A DNA stretch of 64,000 bases from Actinoallomurus purpureus (GTDB lineage: Bacteria > Actinomycetota > Actinomycetes > Streptosporangiales > Streptosporangiaceae), in assembly GCF_024055795.1 (NCBI RefSeq), contig NZ_JAMXMY010000007.1, positions 277,936-341,935 on the forward strand, in the 5' to 3' direction. Under the pieces are notes generated by a model. That model did no database searches. It was given only the letters and a program-made list of their open reading frames with translations, and had not been told where the DNA came from. The position numbers and the translations under genes were made by a program. Every line of letters begins with the position of its first letter. The stretch's first letter is position 1. This document shows, piece after piece, positions 1 to 10,247 of the stretch.

Positions 1-40
1 TCCGCCCTGCGCCAACTCAGCAGGCCGTGCGCACGTCTTA

Positions 41-60
41 GTCGGCGGTAGTCGGCGGTA
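41..60. repeat. 10-bp tandem repeat upstream of first gene
   Basis: GTCGGCGGTA is repeated twice, end to end, about 20 nt before the start codon and just upstream of the GAGGAGAAGAGAGG Shine-Dalgarno region of the first gene. Its role is not evident. Confidence 0.5.
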
Positions 61-79
61 GAGGAGAAGAGAGGCGCAT

Positions 80-1195
80 ATGGAACTCGACGCGGGATCA
101 CACTCGCCGGTCCCGGGTGCCGGGTGGCACCGCCTGCACTATCCGGTGGGCGTGTTTCTGATCGTCTTCGGCGCCACGCGGGTGGGTTCGCTGCTCGACT
201 GGTCCGGGCGCCACCGCGACGCCGCCCGGATGCTCGGCGTGGGCGACGGGGCGGTGACCGCCCTGCTGGGCGTGTCGGCCGTCGGCGAGCTGCTGCTCAC
301 CCTCGTCGCCGTCCTCGCCGTGAGCCGCCGCCGCGACGTCTGGCTGCTGGTCGCGCTCGCCGGGTGGCTGGCGGAGTTCCTGGTGCTGGCGGTCGTCGCC
401 GGCGTCGCCGGGGACGTCCCCCGGCTCGCCGAGCACGGTCTGTTCCTCGTGGCGTTCGGCGGGCTGCTGGCGGCGACCTACCGCTGGAGCGGGGCCACGC
501 GCGTCTCCGGTCGTCCCGGCGCCCCGGACGCGGTGGTCTCGGCTCCCCCGCAGCCGGCGCTCGCCACCCTGGCCGCGCCGCTCGGCCCCTCCGTCACCAC
601 GGCAGAGGCGACGCCCGAACCGCGGGTCGCGCCCGAACAGGCGCCCGTACGTCCGAGCAGCGACACCACCCGCCGGGATCTCAGGGCGCAGGGCCGTGAC
701 GCCGACCGCGAGGACGTCGGCGAACCGGCCGGCGACCCCCCGCCCCGGAACGCCGGTCCGTCGCGGAGCGACGTCACCCGTCGAGACGTCGCCGAGCCCA
801 CGCGACATGCCGGCCACCGGGACGCCGGAATCAGGGAGAGCGATGTCACCCATCGGGACGTCGGCGCTCCGGACGACGACGCCGCCCGCCGCGACGTTGG
901 CGCCTCGGAAGACTCGGAAGACGACGCCGCCCGCCGCGACATCGACGCTTCGGACGACGACGACGCCCGCCGGGACGGCGCCGAGCCCCCGAGCGACGCG
1001 ACCCGCCAGGACCTCACCGTCCGCAGGGGCGGATCCGCCGGTAAGAAGTCCGAGGGTGAGGACCCCGCCACGGACGACGCCGGCGCCACGAGGAATGACC
1101 TCCCCGTCCGCCCGCGCGGTGCCGAGCCGCCGGCCGCCGCCGATGCCGCCGATGCCGCCGATGCGAGCGAAACGCTGCTCGACCGGGACGGGTGA
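80..1195 (+). CDS. Membrane protein with repetitive charged cytoplasmic tail
   Basis: The 371-residue protein starts at an ATG preceded by a strong GAGGAGAAGAGAGG ribosome-binding region. Residues about 20-140 hold four hydrophobic segments (near 22-40, 60-82, 88-108 and 118-135), so this half should sit in the membrane. From about residue 190 to the end the chain is hydrophilic, rich in D, R, A and P, and carries about nine degenerate copies of a D-x-[TA]-R-R-D-[VLI] unit spaced 12-30 residues apart (for example DTTRRDL, DVTRRDV, DAARRDI, DATRQDL). I do not recognise a family. The tail is probably disordered and may be a phosphorylation or interaction platform, but that is inference. No operon partner is visible. 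Confidence 0.75.
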   Translation: MELDAGSHSPVPGAGWHRLHYPVGVFLIVFGATRVGSLLDWSGRHRDAARMLGVGDGAVTALLGVSAVGELLLTLVAVLAVSRRRDVWLLVALAGWLAEFLVLAVVAGVAGDVPRLAEHGLFLVAFGGLLAATYRWSGATRVSGRPGAPDAVVSAPPQPALATLAAPLGPSVTTAEATPEPRVAPEQAPVRPSSDTTRRDLRAQGRDADREDVGEPAGDPPPRNAGPSRSDVTRRDVAEPTRHAGHRDAGIRESDVTHRDVGAPDDDAARRDVGASEDSEDDAARRDIDASDDDDARRDGAEPPSDATRQDLTVRRGGSAGKKSEGEDPATDDAGATRNDLPVRPRGAEPPAAADAADAADASETLLDRDG

Positions 1196-1203
1196 GGCGG
1201 CAT

Positions 1204-1276
1204 TGCTCGGTAAAGCCGGGATCGCGCGCGAGATTCTGGGTTGTTCCTCCCGCTTCGCGGTCACGTTTACCGAGCA
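1204..1276. repeat. 11-bp inverted repeat after first gene
   Basis: TGCTCGGTAAA (1204-1214) and its exact reverse complement TTTACCGAGCA (1266-1276) flank 51 bp of DNA downstream of the first stop codon. The 1196-1446 gap between two convergent genes holds nothing else I recognise. The long spacer makes a simple terminator less likely than a paired protein-binding site or a cruciform. Confidence 0.4.
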
Positions 1277-1446
1277 TTCCGCGCGCCGACCGCACCCGGA
1301 CACGGGCTGGGCGAGCCGGGCCGCGAACCTGGCGGGGCTGCCGGTCTCTCTCGACGGTCTTCTCGAGGCGCTGTCCGCCGTCCGCACCGCCTGACCGGGT
1401 GAAGGACGTGCCGGACCCGCAGGCGGTCGGTGTGGCCGGATCGAGA

Positions 1447-2478
1447 TCAGCGGCGTCCGGTCAGCAGTTCGCGGAGTCGGCCGCCGGGCGGGTGGGCGGT
1501 CAGGGGCGGCGTCGGGAGGCCGGCGCCCGCGCGGAGGCCGTCGAGGAACTCCCGGAGCGCGTCGAGCGAGGAGTGCCGGGGAGACCAGCCGAGTTCGCGG
1601 CGTGCCCGGCCGATGTCCATGATCGGAAGCCGCAGCACGGCGTCGAACAGCCCCGGTGAGGCCGGTACGAGGTTGAGGTGCCAGCCCGCCCAGATCACGC
1701 CGCGCACGAGCGATGCCGGGACACGGACCGGCCGTGCTCCGAGCAGCTCGGCGAGCTCGGCGGTGCCCACGACCGGTTCGGCGGCGACGTTGAAGGCGCC
1801 GCGTGCGTCGCCCAACGCCGCGAGGCGGTAGGCCTCGGCGACGTCGGCGGTGTGCAGCGCCTGGAACCGCAGGCCCGGAATGTCCGGGACGATCGGCAGC
1901 AGCCCGGCCGGGAGGTTCGGCACCAACGGGCCGCCGAAGATCCGGCGCTGCTCCTGGGCGGACTCCCGCTTGAAGATGAACCCGGGCCGCAGGCGTACGA
2001 CCCGGCGGTCCGGGTGGGCGTTCTCGAAGGCGTCCAGCACGCGTTCGACGTAGGCCTTCTCCCGGGTGTAGGAGGCACCGGGCCAGCCGTGCGTGGGCCA
2101 GGACTCGTCGACGGCGCGGTCCTTCGGGCCCGGGGAGTACGCGCCGACCGACGAGGAGTACACCAGGGCCGGCACGCCCGCCGCAGCCACCGCGTCGAAC
2201 ACGCGCGCGCTCCCGACGACGTTGGTCCGCCAGGTCGCCGCGGAGTCGTGGGTCGGGTGGAACGCCCAGGCGAGGTGGATGACCGCGTCGGCGCCCCGCA
2301 TCAAGGGGACGAGGTCGGCCGTCGCGACGTCGGCGGCCGCCCATTCGGTCTTCGGAGCCGTCCAGTCGGGCTCACGCCGGGCGAGGCCGAGCACCGAGTC
2401 GACGCCGGGGTCCCGTGCGAGGGCCTCGACCACGCTGGTCCCGACGTTCCCGGTCGCTCCGGTCACGACGACGCGCAT
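1447..2478 (-). CDS. NAD-dependent epimerase/dehydratase (extended SDR)
   Basis: The 343-residue protein opens with the Rossmann motif VVVTGATGNVGTSV (TGxxGxxG, residues 3-16), followed by an ADADVIHLAW-type strand near 65-75. S-S near 108-110 with a tyrosine near 135 (YTREK, the YxxxK motif) gives the catalytic triad of extended SDRs. This family acts on nucleotide sugars or other NAD(P)-linked substrates in the cytosol, and the sequence does not fix the substrate. The start is the ATG at 2478. The gene converges with the membrane-protein gene and stands alone. Confidence 0.85.
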   Translation of the reverse strand: MRVVVTGATGNVGTSVVEALARDPGVDSVLGLARREPDWTAPKTEWAAADVATADLVPLMRGADAVIHLAWAFHPTHDSAATWRTNVVGSARVFDAVAAAGVPALVYSSSVGAYSPGPKDRAVDESWPTHGWPGASYTREKAYVERVLDAFENAHPDRRVVRLRPGFIFKRESAQEQRRIFGGPLVPNLPAGLLPIVPDIPGLRFQALHTADVAEAYRLAALGDARGAFNVAAEPVVGTAELAELLGARPVRVPASLVRGVIWAGWHLNLVPASPGLFDAVLRLPIMDIGRARRELGWSPRHSSLDALREFLDGLRAGAGLPTPPLTAHPPGGRLRELLTGRR

Positions 2479-2488
2479 GTTGATGCGC

Positions 2489-2659
2489 CTACCCGGACGG
2501 GCGTCCCCTAATCACGGTGCCCCCCGGTTCCGCGCTGGTCACGGACGATCTGCTGGGCAGGCCGGTCGCGGCGGCGATCCGGTCGAGGGCACGGTGGAGC
2601 GTCGCCACCCCCTCCGGGTCCATCGCGGCCAGGAGCTCCTCATCGTTCTGCCGCGCCAC
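2489..2659 (-). pseudogene. Possible C-terminal remnant of a MarR-like regulator
   Basis: A 56-codon GTG-started frame directly upstream of the epimerase reads ...NDEELLAAMDPEGVATLHRALDRI... (residues about 4-33). It resembles the C-terminal helix of MarR-family regulators (LLxxLxPEExxTLxRLLxRI). No winged-helix domain precedes it in frame. It may be a decayed regulator or chance. The rest of the 2479-2771 gap shows nothing else. Confidence 0.25.
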
Positions 2660-2771
2660 TGCGGCTCGGTGACACGGTGATCGGCGCGGCCCACGGCCAG
2701 GTCCCGCAGACGGTCGGTCCCGCCGCCGCCCTGCCGGCGGCCGTGCGGCTGCTCAGTCGGCCGCGTGACCG

Positions 2772-3401
2772 CTACGAGATGAGCCGGGCGACGGCGGTCA
2801 TCGTGCCGGGGGCCACCTCGGTGAAGCCGCCGTCCCGTACGGTCACGTCGGCCTCGGCCACGCTGCGGGCCCAGTCGTCGGCCTCAAGCACACGGACCCG
2901 CAGGCCCGGCCACTCACCGCGGGCGCGCAGCAGCAACTGGGCCGCGTGCCCGCACTGTGCGGCGGCCTTGCCGGTGGTCATCCCGACGCCGGGGTTCAAC
3001 GTGACCAGGGCGTACGGCGGCTCGGGCGGGGGTTTCGGCTCGTCGTCACGCGCCAGGTCGGTGCCGCCGACCTGAAGCCTGGAGATCTCCGGCGGCACCT
3101 CCGTGACCGGTCCGGGCACGAAGGCCCGCGCCGGCGCGCCATCGTGGTCGACCAGCACGCCGGGCAGGGCGGCGAGGGCGTCCCAGCGCGCGCCTCGGGC
3201 CCGGCGCGCCACCTTGCGGATGTGCCGTGCCTCCCAGGCCGCCACCGCGTCGTGCCACTCCCCATCGGGTGCCGAACGCGGGTCGGTGAGCAGGCCGACG
3301 ACGGCCATCGCCGCGGCCTCACAGATCGCCAGATGGGTCGGCGGCGAAGCCTTCTCGATGCGCAGGGCCAGTTGCATCGCCCAGGTGGGCTCCTCGGTCA
3401 C
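2772..3401 (-). CDS. PTH2-family peptidyl-tRNA hydrolase-like protein
   Basis: The 209-residue protein has its recognisable core in the C-terminal half. ALVTLNPGVGMTTGKAAAQC (about residues 125-144) continues with GHAA and gives the GKxxAQxxHA signature of type 2 peptidyl-tRNA hydrolases, which release peptides from prematurely dissociated peptidyl-tRNAs. The N-terminal ~120 residues are an actinobacterial extension with a conserved-looking WHDAVAAWEARHIRK segment of unknown function. The gene faces the RpiB-like gene across a 60-bp divergent gap. The family call is good; activity on tRNA in this long version is inferred. Confidence 0.75.
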   Translation of the reverse strand: MTEEPTWAMQLALRIEKASPPTHLAICEAAAMAVVGLLTDPRSAPDGEWHDAVAAWEARHIRKVARRARGARWDALAALPGVLVDHDGAPARAFVPGPVTEVPPEISRLQVGGTDLARDDEPKPPPEPPYALVTLNPGVGMTTGKAAAQCGHAAQLLLRARGEWPGLRVRVLEADDWARSVAEADVTVRDGGFTEVAPGTMTAVARLIS

Positions 3402-3463
3402 GCCCCAATGTCTACCAGCCGTCGGCCTCGCGCGACGCCATGGCGGCGTGGCAGGGTGGCCGT

Positions 3464-3877
3464 ATGAAGGTGGTCTTCGGCGCCGACGACGAGAACGAAT
3501 GCACCCGCGCCGTCATCGAGCACCTCCGCAAGGTGGCCGACCTGCGGGTGATCGACGATCTCGACAGGTGGCCCGACTTCTCGCGGGAGGCGGGCCGCGC
3601 GGTGGCGAGCGGCGAGGCCGACTACGGCGTGCTGATGTGCTGGACCGGCACCGGCACGTCCATCGCGGCGAACAAGGTCCCCGGCGTACGCGCCGCGCTC
3701 GCCTGGGAGCCGTGGATCGCCCGGAACGCCCGGCTCTGGAACGACGCGAACGTCCTGGCGCTCAGCCTGAAGCGCCTGGCCCCCGACGTCGCCGTCGAGT
3801 GCGTCACGGCCTTCCTCGAGACCGAGCGCGAGGACCCCGAGGAGACCCCGAACATCGACCTGATCCGCGATCTCTGA
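3464..3877 (+). CDS. RpiB/LacA/LacB-family sugar-phosphate isomerase
   Basis: The protein has 137 residues from ATG 3464, chosen over an upstream ATG at 3440 because MKVVFGADDEN matches the family N-terminus. The active-site loop LMCWTGTGTSIAANK carries the catalytic cysteine (C59) where ribose-5-phosphate isomerase B has CGTGIGMSIAANK, and the NDANVLALSL segment is also typical. The Trp after the Cys and the Thr replacing Ile/Met in the loop differ from classical RpiB, so it may act on another sugar phosphate. It is followed 24 bp later by the Nudix gene on the same strand. Confidence 0.8.
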   Translation: MKVVFGADDENECTRAVIEHLRKVADLRVIDDLDRWPDFSREAGRAVASGEADYGVLMCWTGTGTSIAANKVPGVRAALAWEPWIARNARLWNDANVLALSLKRLAPDVAVECVTAFLETEREDPEETPNIDLIRDL

Positions 3878-3901
3878 GCGTCCCCGTGAGACGCTGACGG
3901 C

Positions 3902-4438
3902 ATGATCCAGATCTCCAGTCGCGTGGTGTACCGCAACCGGTGGATGACGGTTCGGGAGGACGACATCCGGCATCCGGACGGCTCCCCCGGCATCTACGGC
4001 GTGGTGGACAAGCCCACGGCGGCGTTGATCATTCCGATGGAGAATGACGGGTTCCACCTCGTCGAGCAGTACCGCTACACGCTCTCCCGCCGGTCGCTGG
4101 AGTTCCCGCAGGGCACCTGGCCCGATGACCGGGAGACGAGCACCGAGGAGCTGGCCCGCGCGGAGCTGGTCCAGGAGACGGGCCTGCGCGCGGCGGCGAT
4201 CGAGCGGATCGGCTCGTTCGCGATCGGCCCAGGATTCACCAGCCAGCGCTGCGACGTCTTCCTCGCGACCGGCCTGACGCCGGGTGAGGCGGCCGACCGC
4301 GACCCCGAGGAGCAGGAGATGACGCAGCGCTGGGTCCCCCGGCCGGATCTGGAGCGGTTGATCCGCGACGGCGAGATCGTCGACGGCTGCACGATGGCCG
4401 CCTACACCCTGCTCGGACTCGGCGGATCCGCCCGGTAG
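3902..4438 (+). CDS. Nudix hydrolase, ADP-ribose pyrophosphatase type
   Basis: The 178-residue Nudix protein has a box spanning about residues 75-100, with EFPQGTWPDDRETSTEELAR followed by AELVQETGL. This corresponds to GX5EX7REUXEEXGU, but the usual Arg is Ala and the first Glu of the EE pair is Gln. The metal-binding Glu residues AEL and QE remain. The N-terminal VVYRNRWMTVREDDIRHPDG and GVVDKPTAALIIP resemble ADP-ribose/NDP-sugar diphosphatases. It lies 24 bp after the RpiB-like gene, and its stop is only 1 bp from the stop of the convergent kinase. Confidence 0.85.
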   Translation: MIQISSRVVYRNRWMTVREDDIRHPDGSPGIYGVVDKPTAALIIPMENDGFHLVEQYRYTLSRRSLEFPQGTWPDDRETSTEELARAELVQETGLRAAAIERIGSFAIGPGFTSQRCDVFLATGLTPGEAADRDPEEQEMTQRWVPRPDLERLIRDGEIVDGCTMAAYTLLGLGGSAR

Positions 4439-4439
4439 A

Positions 4440-5732
4440 TCAGACGGCGGGCAGCTCGGAGAGGAGCGTGTCGGCACGGCCCCTGGTCAGGCCGCCCTCT
4501 CTGCGCCGGGTGAAGATCTTCTGGCGGAGGTCCGCCACCCGCTGCCGCAGGTCGACGTGCTGTCCGGCGGCCACTTCGTTCGTCAGGGTGGTGATGAGGT
4601 TGTCGAGGTCCACGGCCACGTCGGCGCGGACCTCCCGGACGGCCATGCCCTCGTCCACCGTCCGCCGCATCCGGGTCAGCGCGTCGATCACGTCGGCGGG
4701 GTTCGGCGTGGTGCGGGCCCGGGCCGGCCGGGTGGTGGGCGGCGGGGACGCCGGGCTGGACATGCGAGACTCCGTCGACGGCCCAGCGGACCTGCTCTCC
4801 GGCGTCGCGACGGGTGTGACGGGCGTGGCGGGTCCCGGGACACCGGACTGGGCCGAGGACGCCACCGGACCGGACGGGGAGCTCATCGCCGCCCTGGGAC
4901 CGACGTCGCCGGAGCTCAGCACCACGGCGATCACCGCCGTCGTAACCGCGGCGGCGGCACCGGCGGCCACCGGCACCCGGCGCCGCCGGACGGCCGGCGC
5001 GGTGAGCACCCGCGTGATCGGATGCGAGGCCCTTCTCGGCGTGACGGCTTCGGGATCGACGGCGGGCTCGTCGCCCACGCCGAGCTCCCGGGCGACCTCG
5101 GCCGCACCGGGCCGGTCCGGCGCCGCGTGGGCGACACAGCGCGCCTGGAGACCGCCCAGGGTCTCCCCCGGCTGCGGGCGACGGCCCTTCACCGCCTCGA
5201 ACCACACGACGCCGAGGGAGTACACGTCGGCGGACGGCGACAGGTCGTGCTCAGGCGGGAGGTAGTCGGGCGTTCCCATCCGCGCGTCACCGGCGATGCC
5301 GAAGTCGAGGACCTTCACCCCCGCCGACGTCACGAAGACGTTGTTGGGCTTGATGTCCCGGTGGACGATCCGCGCCCCGTGCGCGGCGGCCAGCGCCGAG
5401 GCGATCTGGCCGATCACCCGCTCGGCGTCGGGCACGGGGTACACGTCGGCGAGCGTCGAGCCGGTCAGCAGCTCCATGACGATGTACGGCGTGCCGTCGG
5501 ACTCGCCGTAGTCGTGCACGGTGACGATGTGCGGGTGGGAGAGCGCGGCGGCGGCGCGGGCCTCGTCCCGGAACCGCGCCCGGAACTCCGGGTCGCGCGC
5601 CAGGTGCGGGTCGATGAGCTTGACCGCGACCTGCCGGACCAGCACCTCGTCACGGGCCAGCCACACGGATGCCATGCCACCACGGCCGATCCGCTCGTGG
5701 AGGCGGTACCGGCCGGCCAGAAGCGACTGCAT
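4440..5732 (-). CDS. Membrane-anchored Hanks-type Ser/Thr protein kinase
   Basis: The kinase domain covers about residues 8-220, with glycine loop IGRGGMASV, ATP-anchoring Lys in VAVKLI, catalytic loop HRDIKPNN and metal-binding DFG. The activation-segment end is TPDYLPPEH, a PPE in place of APE. The domain is shorter than in PknB, with a very short activation loop between DFGIAGDARMG and TPDY. Near residue 260 a single transmembrane helix (VAAGAAAAVTTAVIAVVLS) follows. A Ser/Pro/Thr-rich linker leads to a ~100-residue extracytoplasmic C-terminal helical part. The start is uncertain: TTG 5750, GTG 5738 and ATG 5732 are in frame, and I use the ATG. The substrate is unknown. Confidence 0.85.
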   Translation of the reverse strand: MQSLLAGRYRLHERIGRGGMASVWLARDEVLVRQVAVKLIDPHLARDPEFRARFRDEARAAAALSHPHIVTVHDYGESDGTPYIVMELLTGSTLADVYPVPDAERVIGQIASALAAAHGARIVHRDIKPNNVFVTSAGVKVLDFGIAGDARMGTPDYLPPEHDLSPSADVYSLGVVWFEAVKGRRPQPGETLGGLQARCVAHAAPDRPGAAEVARELGVGDEPAVDPEAVTPRRASHPITRVLTAPAVRRRRVPVAAGAAAAVTTAVIAVVLSSGDVGPRAAMSSPSGPVASSAQSGVPGPATPVTPVATPESRSAGPSTESRMSSPASPPPTTRPARARTTPNPADVIDALTRMRRTVDEGMAVREVRADVAVDLDNLITTLTNEVAAGQHVDLRQRVADLRQKIFTRRREGGLTRGRADTLLSELPAV

Positions 5733-5772
5733 CGGCACAGTCTTCCCCAAGTTTCGCGTTTCGCACGGGCTT

Positions 5773-6807
5773 TCAGCGCGCTCCGGACTTCGCGCCGCCG
5801 AGGGAGGACGCCCGGGCCACCAGATGCGTGTCGAGGATGACGACGGGGCGCTCGAGCTCCTCGCCGCGGATGCGGGCGAGGAGCAGCCGCGCCATCTCCC
5901 GGCCCATCGCCTCCAGCGGCTGGTGCACCGAGGTCAGGGGCGGGTCGGTGTGCCTCGCCGTCGAGGAGTCATCGAACCCCACGACCGCGATCTCCCTGGG
6001 GATGTGGATTCCGCGTTCCTTGAGCGTCCGCATGGCGCCGACCGCCATCGGGTCGGACGCCGCGAACACGGCGTCCAGCTCCGGGTCGAGGGCGAGCAGC
6101 TCGCGCATCCCACTCTCGCCGGACTCCTCGCTGAAGTCCCCGTACGCGACTCGGCCGGTGAGCCCGGCCGCGGTCAGGGCGTCGTGGTACCCGTCGAGAC
6201 GGTCGACGCCCACCTGCATGTCCTGCGGGCCGGTGATGATGCCGATCCGGCGGCGTCCCAGGCCGACGAGGTGCTCGACGGCCTGGCGGGCACCGCCTCG
6301 GTTGTCGGCGTCCACGCAGCTCACCGGCAGGACCCCGGCGGGCCGGCCGCCGAGCACGGTCGGCACGCCGTTCTCCTCCAGGTGGTGGGGCAGCGGGTCG
6401 TCACCGTGCAGCGAGATCAGCAGGACCCCGTCGACGTGCTGGCCGGTGAGGTAGCGCTCGAACCGCGCGTGCTCGTCCTCCGACTGGGCGATCACCAGGA
6501 GCAGTTGCAGCCCGGTGTCCGCGAGGCCGGCGCTGATCCCCCGGATGATCCCGGCGAAGTACGGCTCGCCGAAGACGCGTTCCTCCGATTCCGACACGAA
6601 CAGCGCGACCGTGTCCGTACGGCGCGTGACCAGGGCGCGCGCCGCGCGGTTCGGGACGTACCCGAGCTCGTCGATGGCCCGCAGCACGGCCTCGCGCGCC
6701 TCCGCGCTGACCTTCGGCGAACCGTTGATCACCCGGGAGACGGTGCCGCGGCCGACGCCGGCCCGCGCCGCGACGGCCTCGAGGGTCGGTCGCCGCCCGC
6801 CCGTCAC
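5773..6807 (-). CDS. cebR: LacI-family repressor CebR of the cello-oligosaccharide operon
   Basis: The 344-residue regulator has a LacI-type helix-turn-helix at residues about 8-60 (LEAVAARAGVGRGTVSRVIN, then a hinge helix PNRAARALV). A periplasmic-binding-protein-like effector domain ends near 340. The name rests on context: it is the last gene of a cebEFG-bglC-type operon, and a perfect copy of the known CebR box TGGGAGCGCTCCCA stands before cebE. In Streptomyces CebR represses cellobiose/cellotriose uptake and is released by those sugars. There cebR is usually separate or divergent; here it is co-directional, 88 bp after bglC. Confidence 0.85.
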   Translation of the reverse strand: MTGGRRPTLEAVAARAGVGRGTVSRVINGSPKVSAEAREAVLRAIDELGYVPNRAARALVTRRTDTVALFVSESEERVFGEPYFAGIIRGISAGLADTGLQLLLVIAQSEDEHARFERYLTGQHVDGVLLISLHGDDPLPHHLEENGVPTVLGGRPAGVLPVSCVDADNRGGARQAVEHLVGLGRRRIGIITGPQDMQVGVDRLDGYHDALTAAGLTGRVAYGDFSEESGESGMRELLALDPELDAVFAASDPMAVGAMRTLKERGIHIPREIAVVGFDDSSTARHTDPPLTSVHQPLEAMGREMARLLLARIRGEELERPVVILDTHLVARASSLGGAKSGAR

Positions 6808-6895
6808 GTGGTCTCCGGCCGCAGCGGGAGGAACAGCCTCTCGTCCGGCGGAAGTGCCCGTGACGGCGGGCGACGCGATGGTCGGTCGAGAGTGT

Positions 6896-8319
<1,424 letters not shown>

Positions 8320-8323
<4 letters not shown>

Positions 8324-9195
8324 GCCTTGACGGCCCCTTCCATGATTCCGCCGATGATCTGGCGGCCGAACACGACGAAGACGACGAACAGGGGGATGGT
8401 CGCCACGAGGGTGCCGGCGAACATCAGCGTGTAGTCGTTGAAGTACGCGTTGTTCAGCAGCGCCAGGGAGTACTGCACGGTCGGGTTGTCCGGGTTCAGT
8501 ACGGCCCGCGGCCAGATGAACTCGTTCCAGGTCGACATGAAGGTGAACAGCGCCAGCACGGAGGCGGCGGGGCGCAGCGCGGGCAGCACCACGCTCCAGA
8601 AGATCCGGAACGTCGACGCGCCGTCGACGCGGGCCGCCTCGATCAGCTCGTCGGGGATGGCCTGCGAGGCGTACTGCCGCATCATGAACACGCCGAAGCC
8701 GGTGACGAGGAAAGGGACGATCACCGCTTGGAGCCTGCCGGTCCAGTGCAGGTGCACCATCACCATGTACAGCGGGATGATGCCCATCTGCACCGGGACC
8801 ATCATGGTGGCGACGATGACCACGAGCAGCGCGTTGCGGCCGCGGAAGCGCAGCTTGGCGAAGGCGAAGCCGGCCAGCGAGGCGAAGAACACCGTGGAGG
8901 CGGCGACGACGGCCGAGGCGATCGCGGAGTTCACCAGGGCCTTGGCGAAGTGCGCCTGTTCGTTGTCGAACAGCCGGCGCAGGTTGTCGCCGAGGTGCTG
9001 ACCGGCGATGAACGGCGGCGGCACCGCGCCGACGACGGCGTTGGTCCGCGTCGCCACGACGAACATCCAGTACAGCGGGAACGCCGACAGGACGATCCCG
9101 AAGATCAGCACGATGTACGTCAGCGGGCTGGCCTCCCACAGCCGCGCGGAGCCGGCGACGGCCTTCCGGGAGCGCCGCAGAACGGTCTCCTTCAT
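8320..9195 (-). CDS. cebG: Sugar ABC transporter permease CebG (MalG type)
   Basis: The 291-residue inner-membrane permease has six predicted transmembrane helices. The EAA loop with core ELIEAARVDGASTFRIFWSV (about residues 190-210) docks to the ATPase subunit. The start is ATG 9195, which overlaps the cebF stop by 4 nt; a longer in-frame extension upstream lies inside cebF and is rejected. The usual ATPase (MsiK in Streptomyces) is not in the operon and is presumably encoded elsewhere, as in other actinomycetes. Confidence 0.92.
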
Positions 9196-10157
9196 TTCTC
9201 GCCACCTCCGGCGAAACGGCGGATCAGCAGGAAATTGACGAGGGAGAACACGAGGATCATCAGGAAGAGCATCCAGGCGACCGCGGAGCCGTAGCCGTAC
9301 TGGAAGCGGTTGAAGGCGTTCTCGAACATGTACATCGCCACGGTCTGCGACTGCCGCAGCGAGCCGCCGTTCATGTACCCGAAGTTGAACAGCAGCGGCT
9401 CGGTGAACAGTTGCAGGCCCCCGATGGTGGAGATGATCGACACGAACACGATCGTGGGGCGCAGCAGGGGCACGGTGATCCGCCAGAACTGCTGCCGCCG
9501 TGCCGCGCCGTCGATGGCCGCCGCCTCGTACAGGTCGCGCGGGATCGCCTGCATGCCGGCCAGGAAAATGAGGGCGTTGTAGCCGGTCCAGCGCCAGTCG
9601 ACCATGGTGGAGACGGCCACCCAGGCGGCCCACCGGTTCGCCTGCCAGTCGATCTTGTGCACGCCGAGGAAGTGCAGGAGCCAGTTGGCCATGCCGTAGT
9701 CGCGGCCGTAGATCTGGGTGAACACGATCGCGACCGCCGCGACCGACGTGACGAGCGGGAGCAGCACGCCCATCCGGAACAGCGTCTGGAACCGCAGCCG
9801 CCGGTTCAGCGCGTTGGCCAGCAGGAGCGCGAGCAGCAGCTGCGGCACGGTCGCGATGACGAACATGCCGAAGGTGTTGACGACGGCGTTCCAGAACTGG
9901 TCGTCGGTCAGCAGCCGCGAGTAGTTGCGCAGGCCCACGAACTGGTGGTCACCGATGATCTCCCAGCGGTGCAGGGAGACCCAGAAGGTGTAGCCGAGCG
10001 GGAACAGCCCGAACAGCAGAAAGAGCAGGTAGAACGGGGAGATGTACAGGTAGGGCGAGACCTTCAGGTCCAGCCGGGACAGCCGGGCGCGCCAGCCGCG
10101 CCGCCCGGGTGGTGCGGCGCGCGGTGCGGCCGGGGCGGGCCGCAGGTCGACAGCCAT
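9192..10157 (-). CDS. cebF: Sugar ABC transporter permease CebF (MalF type)
   Basis: The 321-residue permease has a Pro/Ala/Arg-rich cytoplasmic N-terminus of about 35 residues, six membrane helices beginning near SPYLYISPFYLLFLLFGLFP, and the EAA motif DLYEAAAIDGAARRQQFWRI near residue 235. It is the partner of CebG in the cellobiose/cellotriose importer. Its ATG at 10157 lies 90 bp after cebE, and its stop overlaps the cebG start (ATGA). Confidence 0.92.
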   Translation of the reverse strand: MAVDLRPAPAAPRAAPPGRRGWRARLSRLDLKVSPYLYISPFYLLFLLFGLFPLGYTFWVSLHRWEIIGDHQFVGLRNYSRLLTDDQFWNAVVNTFGMFVIATVPQLLLALLLANALNRRLRFQTLFRMGVLLPLVTSVAAVAIVFTQIYGRDYGMANWLLHFLGVHKIDWQANRWAAWVAVSTMVDWRWTGYNALIFLAGMQAIPRDLYEAAAIDGAARRQQFWRITVPLLRPTIVFVSIISTIGGLQLFTEPLLFNFGYMNGGSLRQSQTVAMYMFENAFNRFQYGYGSAVAWMLFLMILVFSLVNFLLIRRFAGGGEK

Positions 10158-10198
10158 GTCCGAGGTCCTTTCGCGGAGACGGGCGAGCAGGGGAGACG

Positions 10199-10239
10199 GG
10201 CGACGCCGGCCGACGTTCCTGGGGAAGGCCGGCGCCGCC
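10199..10239 (-). terminator. Stem-loop between cebE and cebF
   Basis: GGCGACGCCGGCC (10199-10211) pairs with GGCCGGCGCCGCC (10227-10239) with one mismatch and a 15-nt loop. It lies in the 90-bp cebE-cebF gap. Such intra-operon hairpins commonly attenuate transcription or protect the upstream mRNA so that binding protein exceeds permease. There is no T-tract. Confidence 0.5.
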
Positions 10240-10247
10240 CGCCGGTC

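Noticed and set aside
98..2344. Very long minus-strand open frame across the first two genes
   Set aside because: It is Arg/Gly/Pro-rich antisense of the membrane protein and an alternate frame of the epimerase; no domain is recognisable, as is usual for shadow frames in GC-rich DNA.
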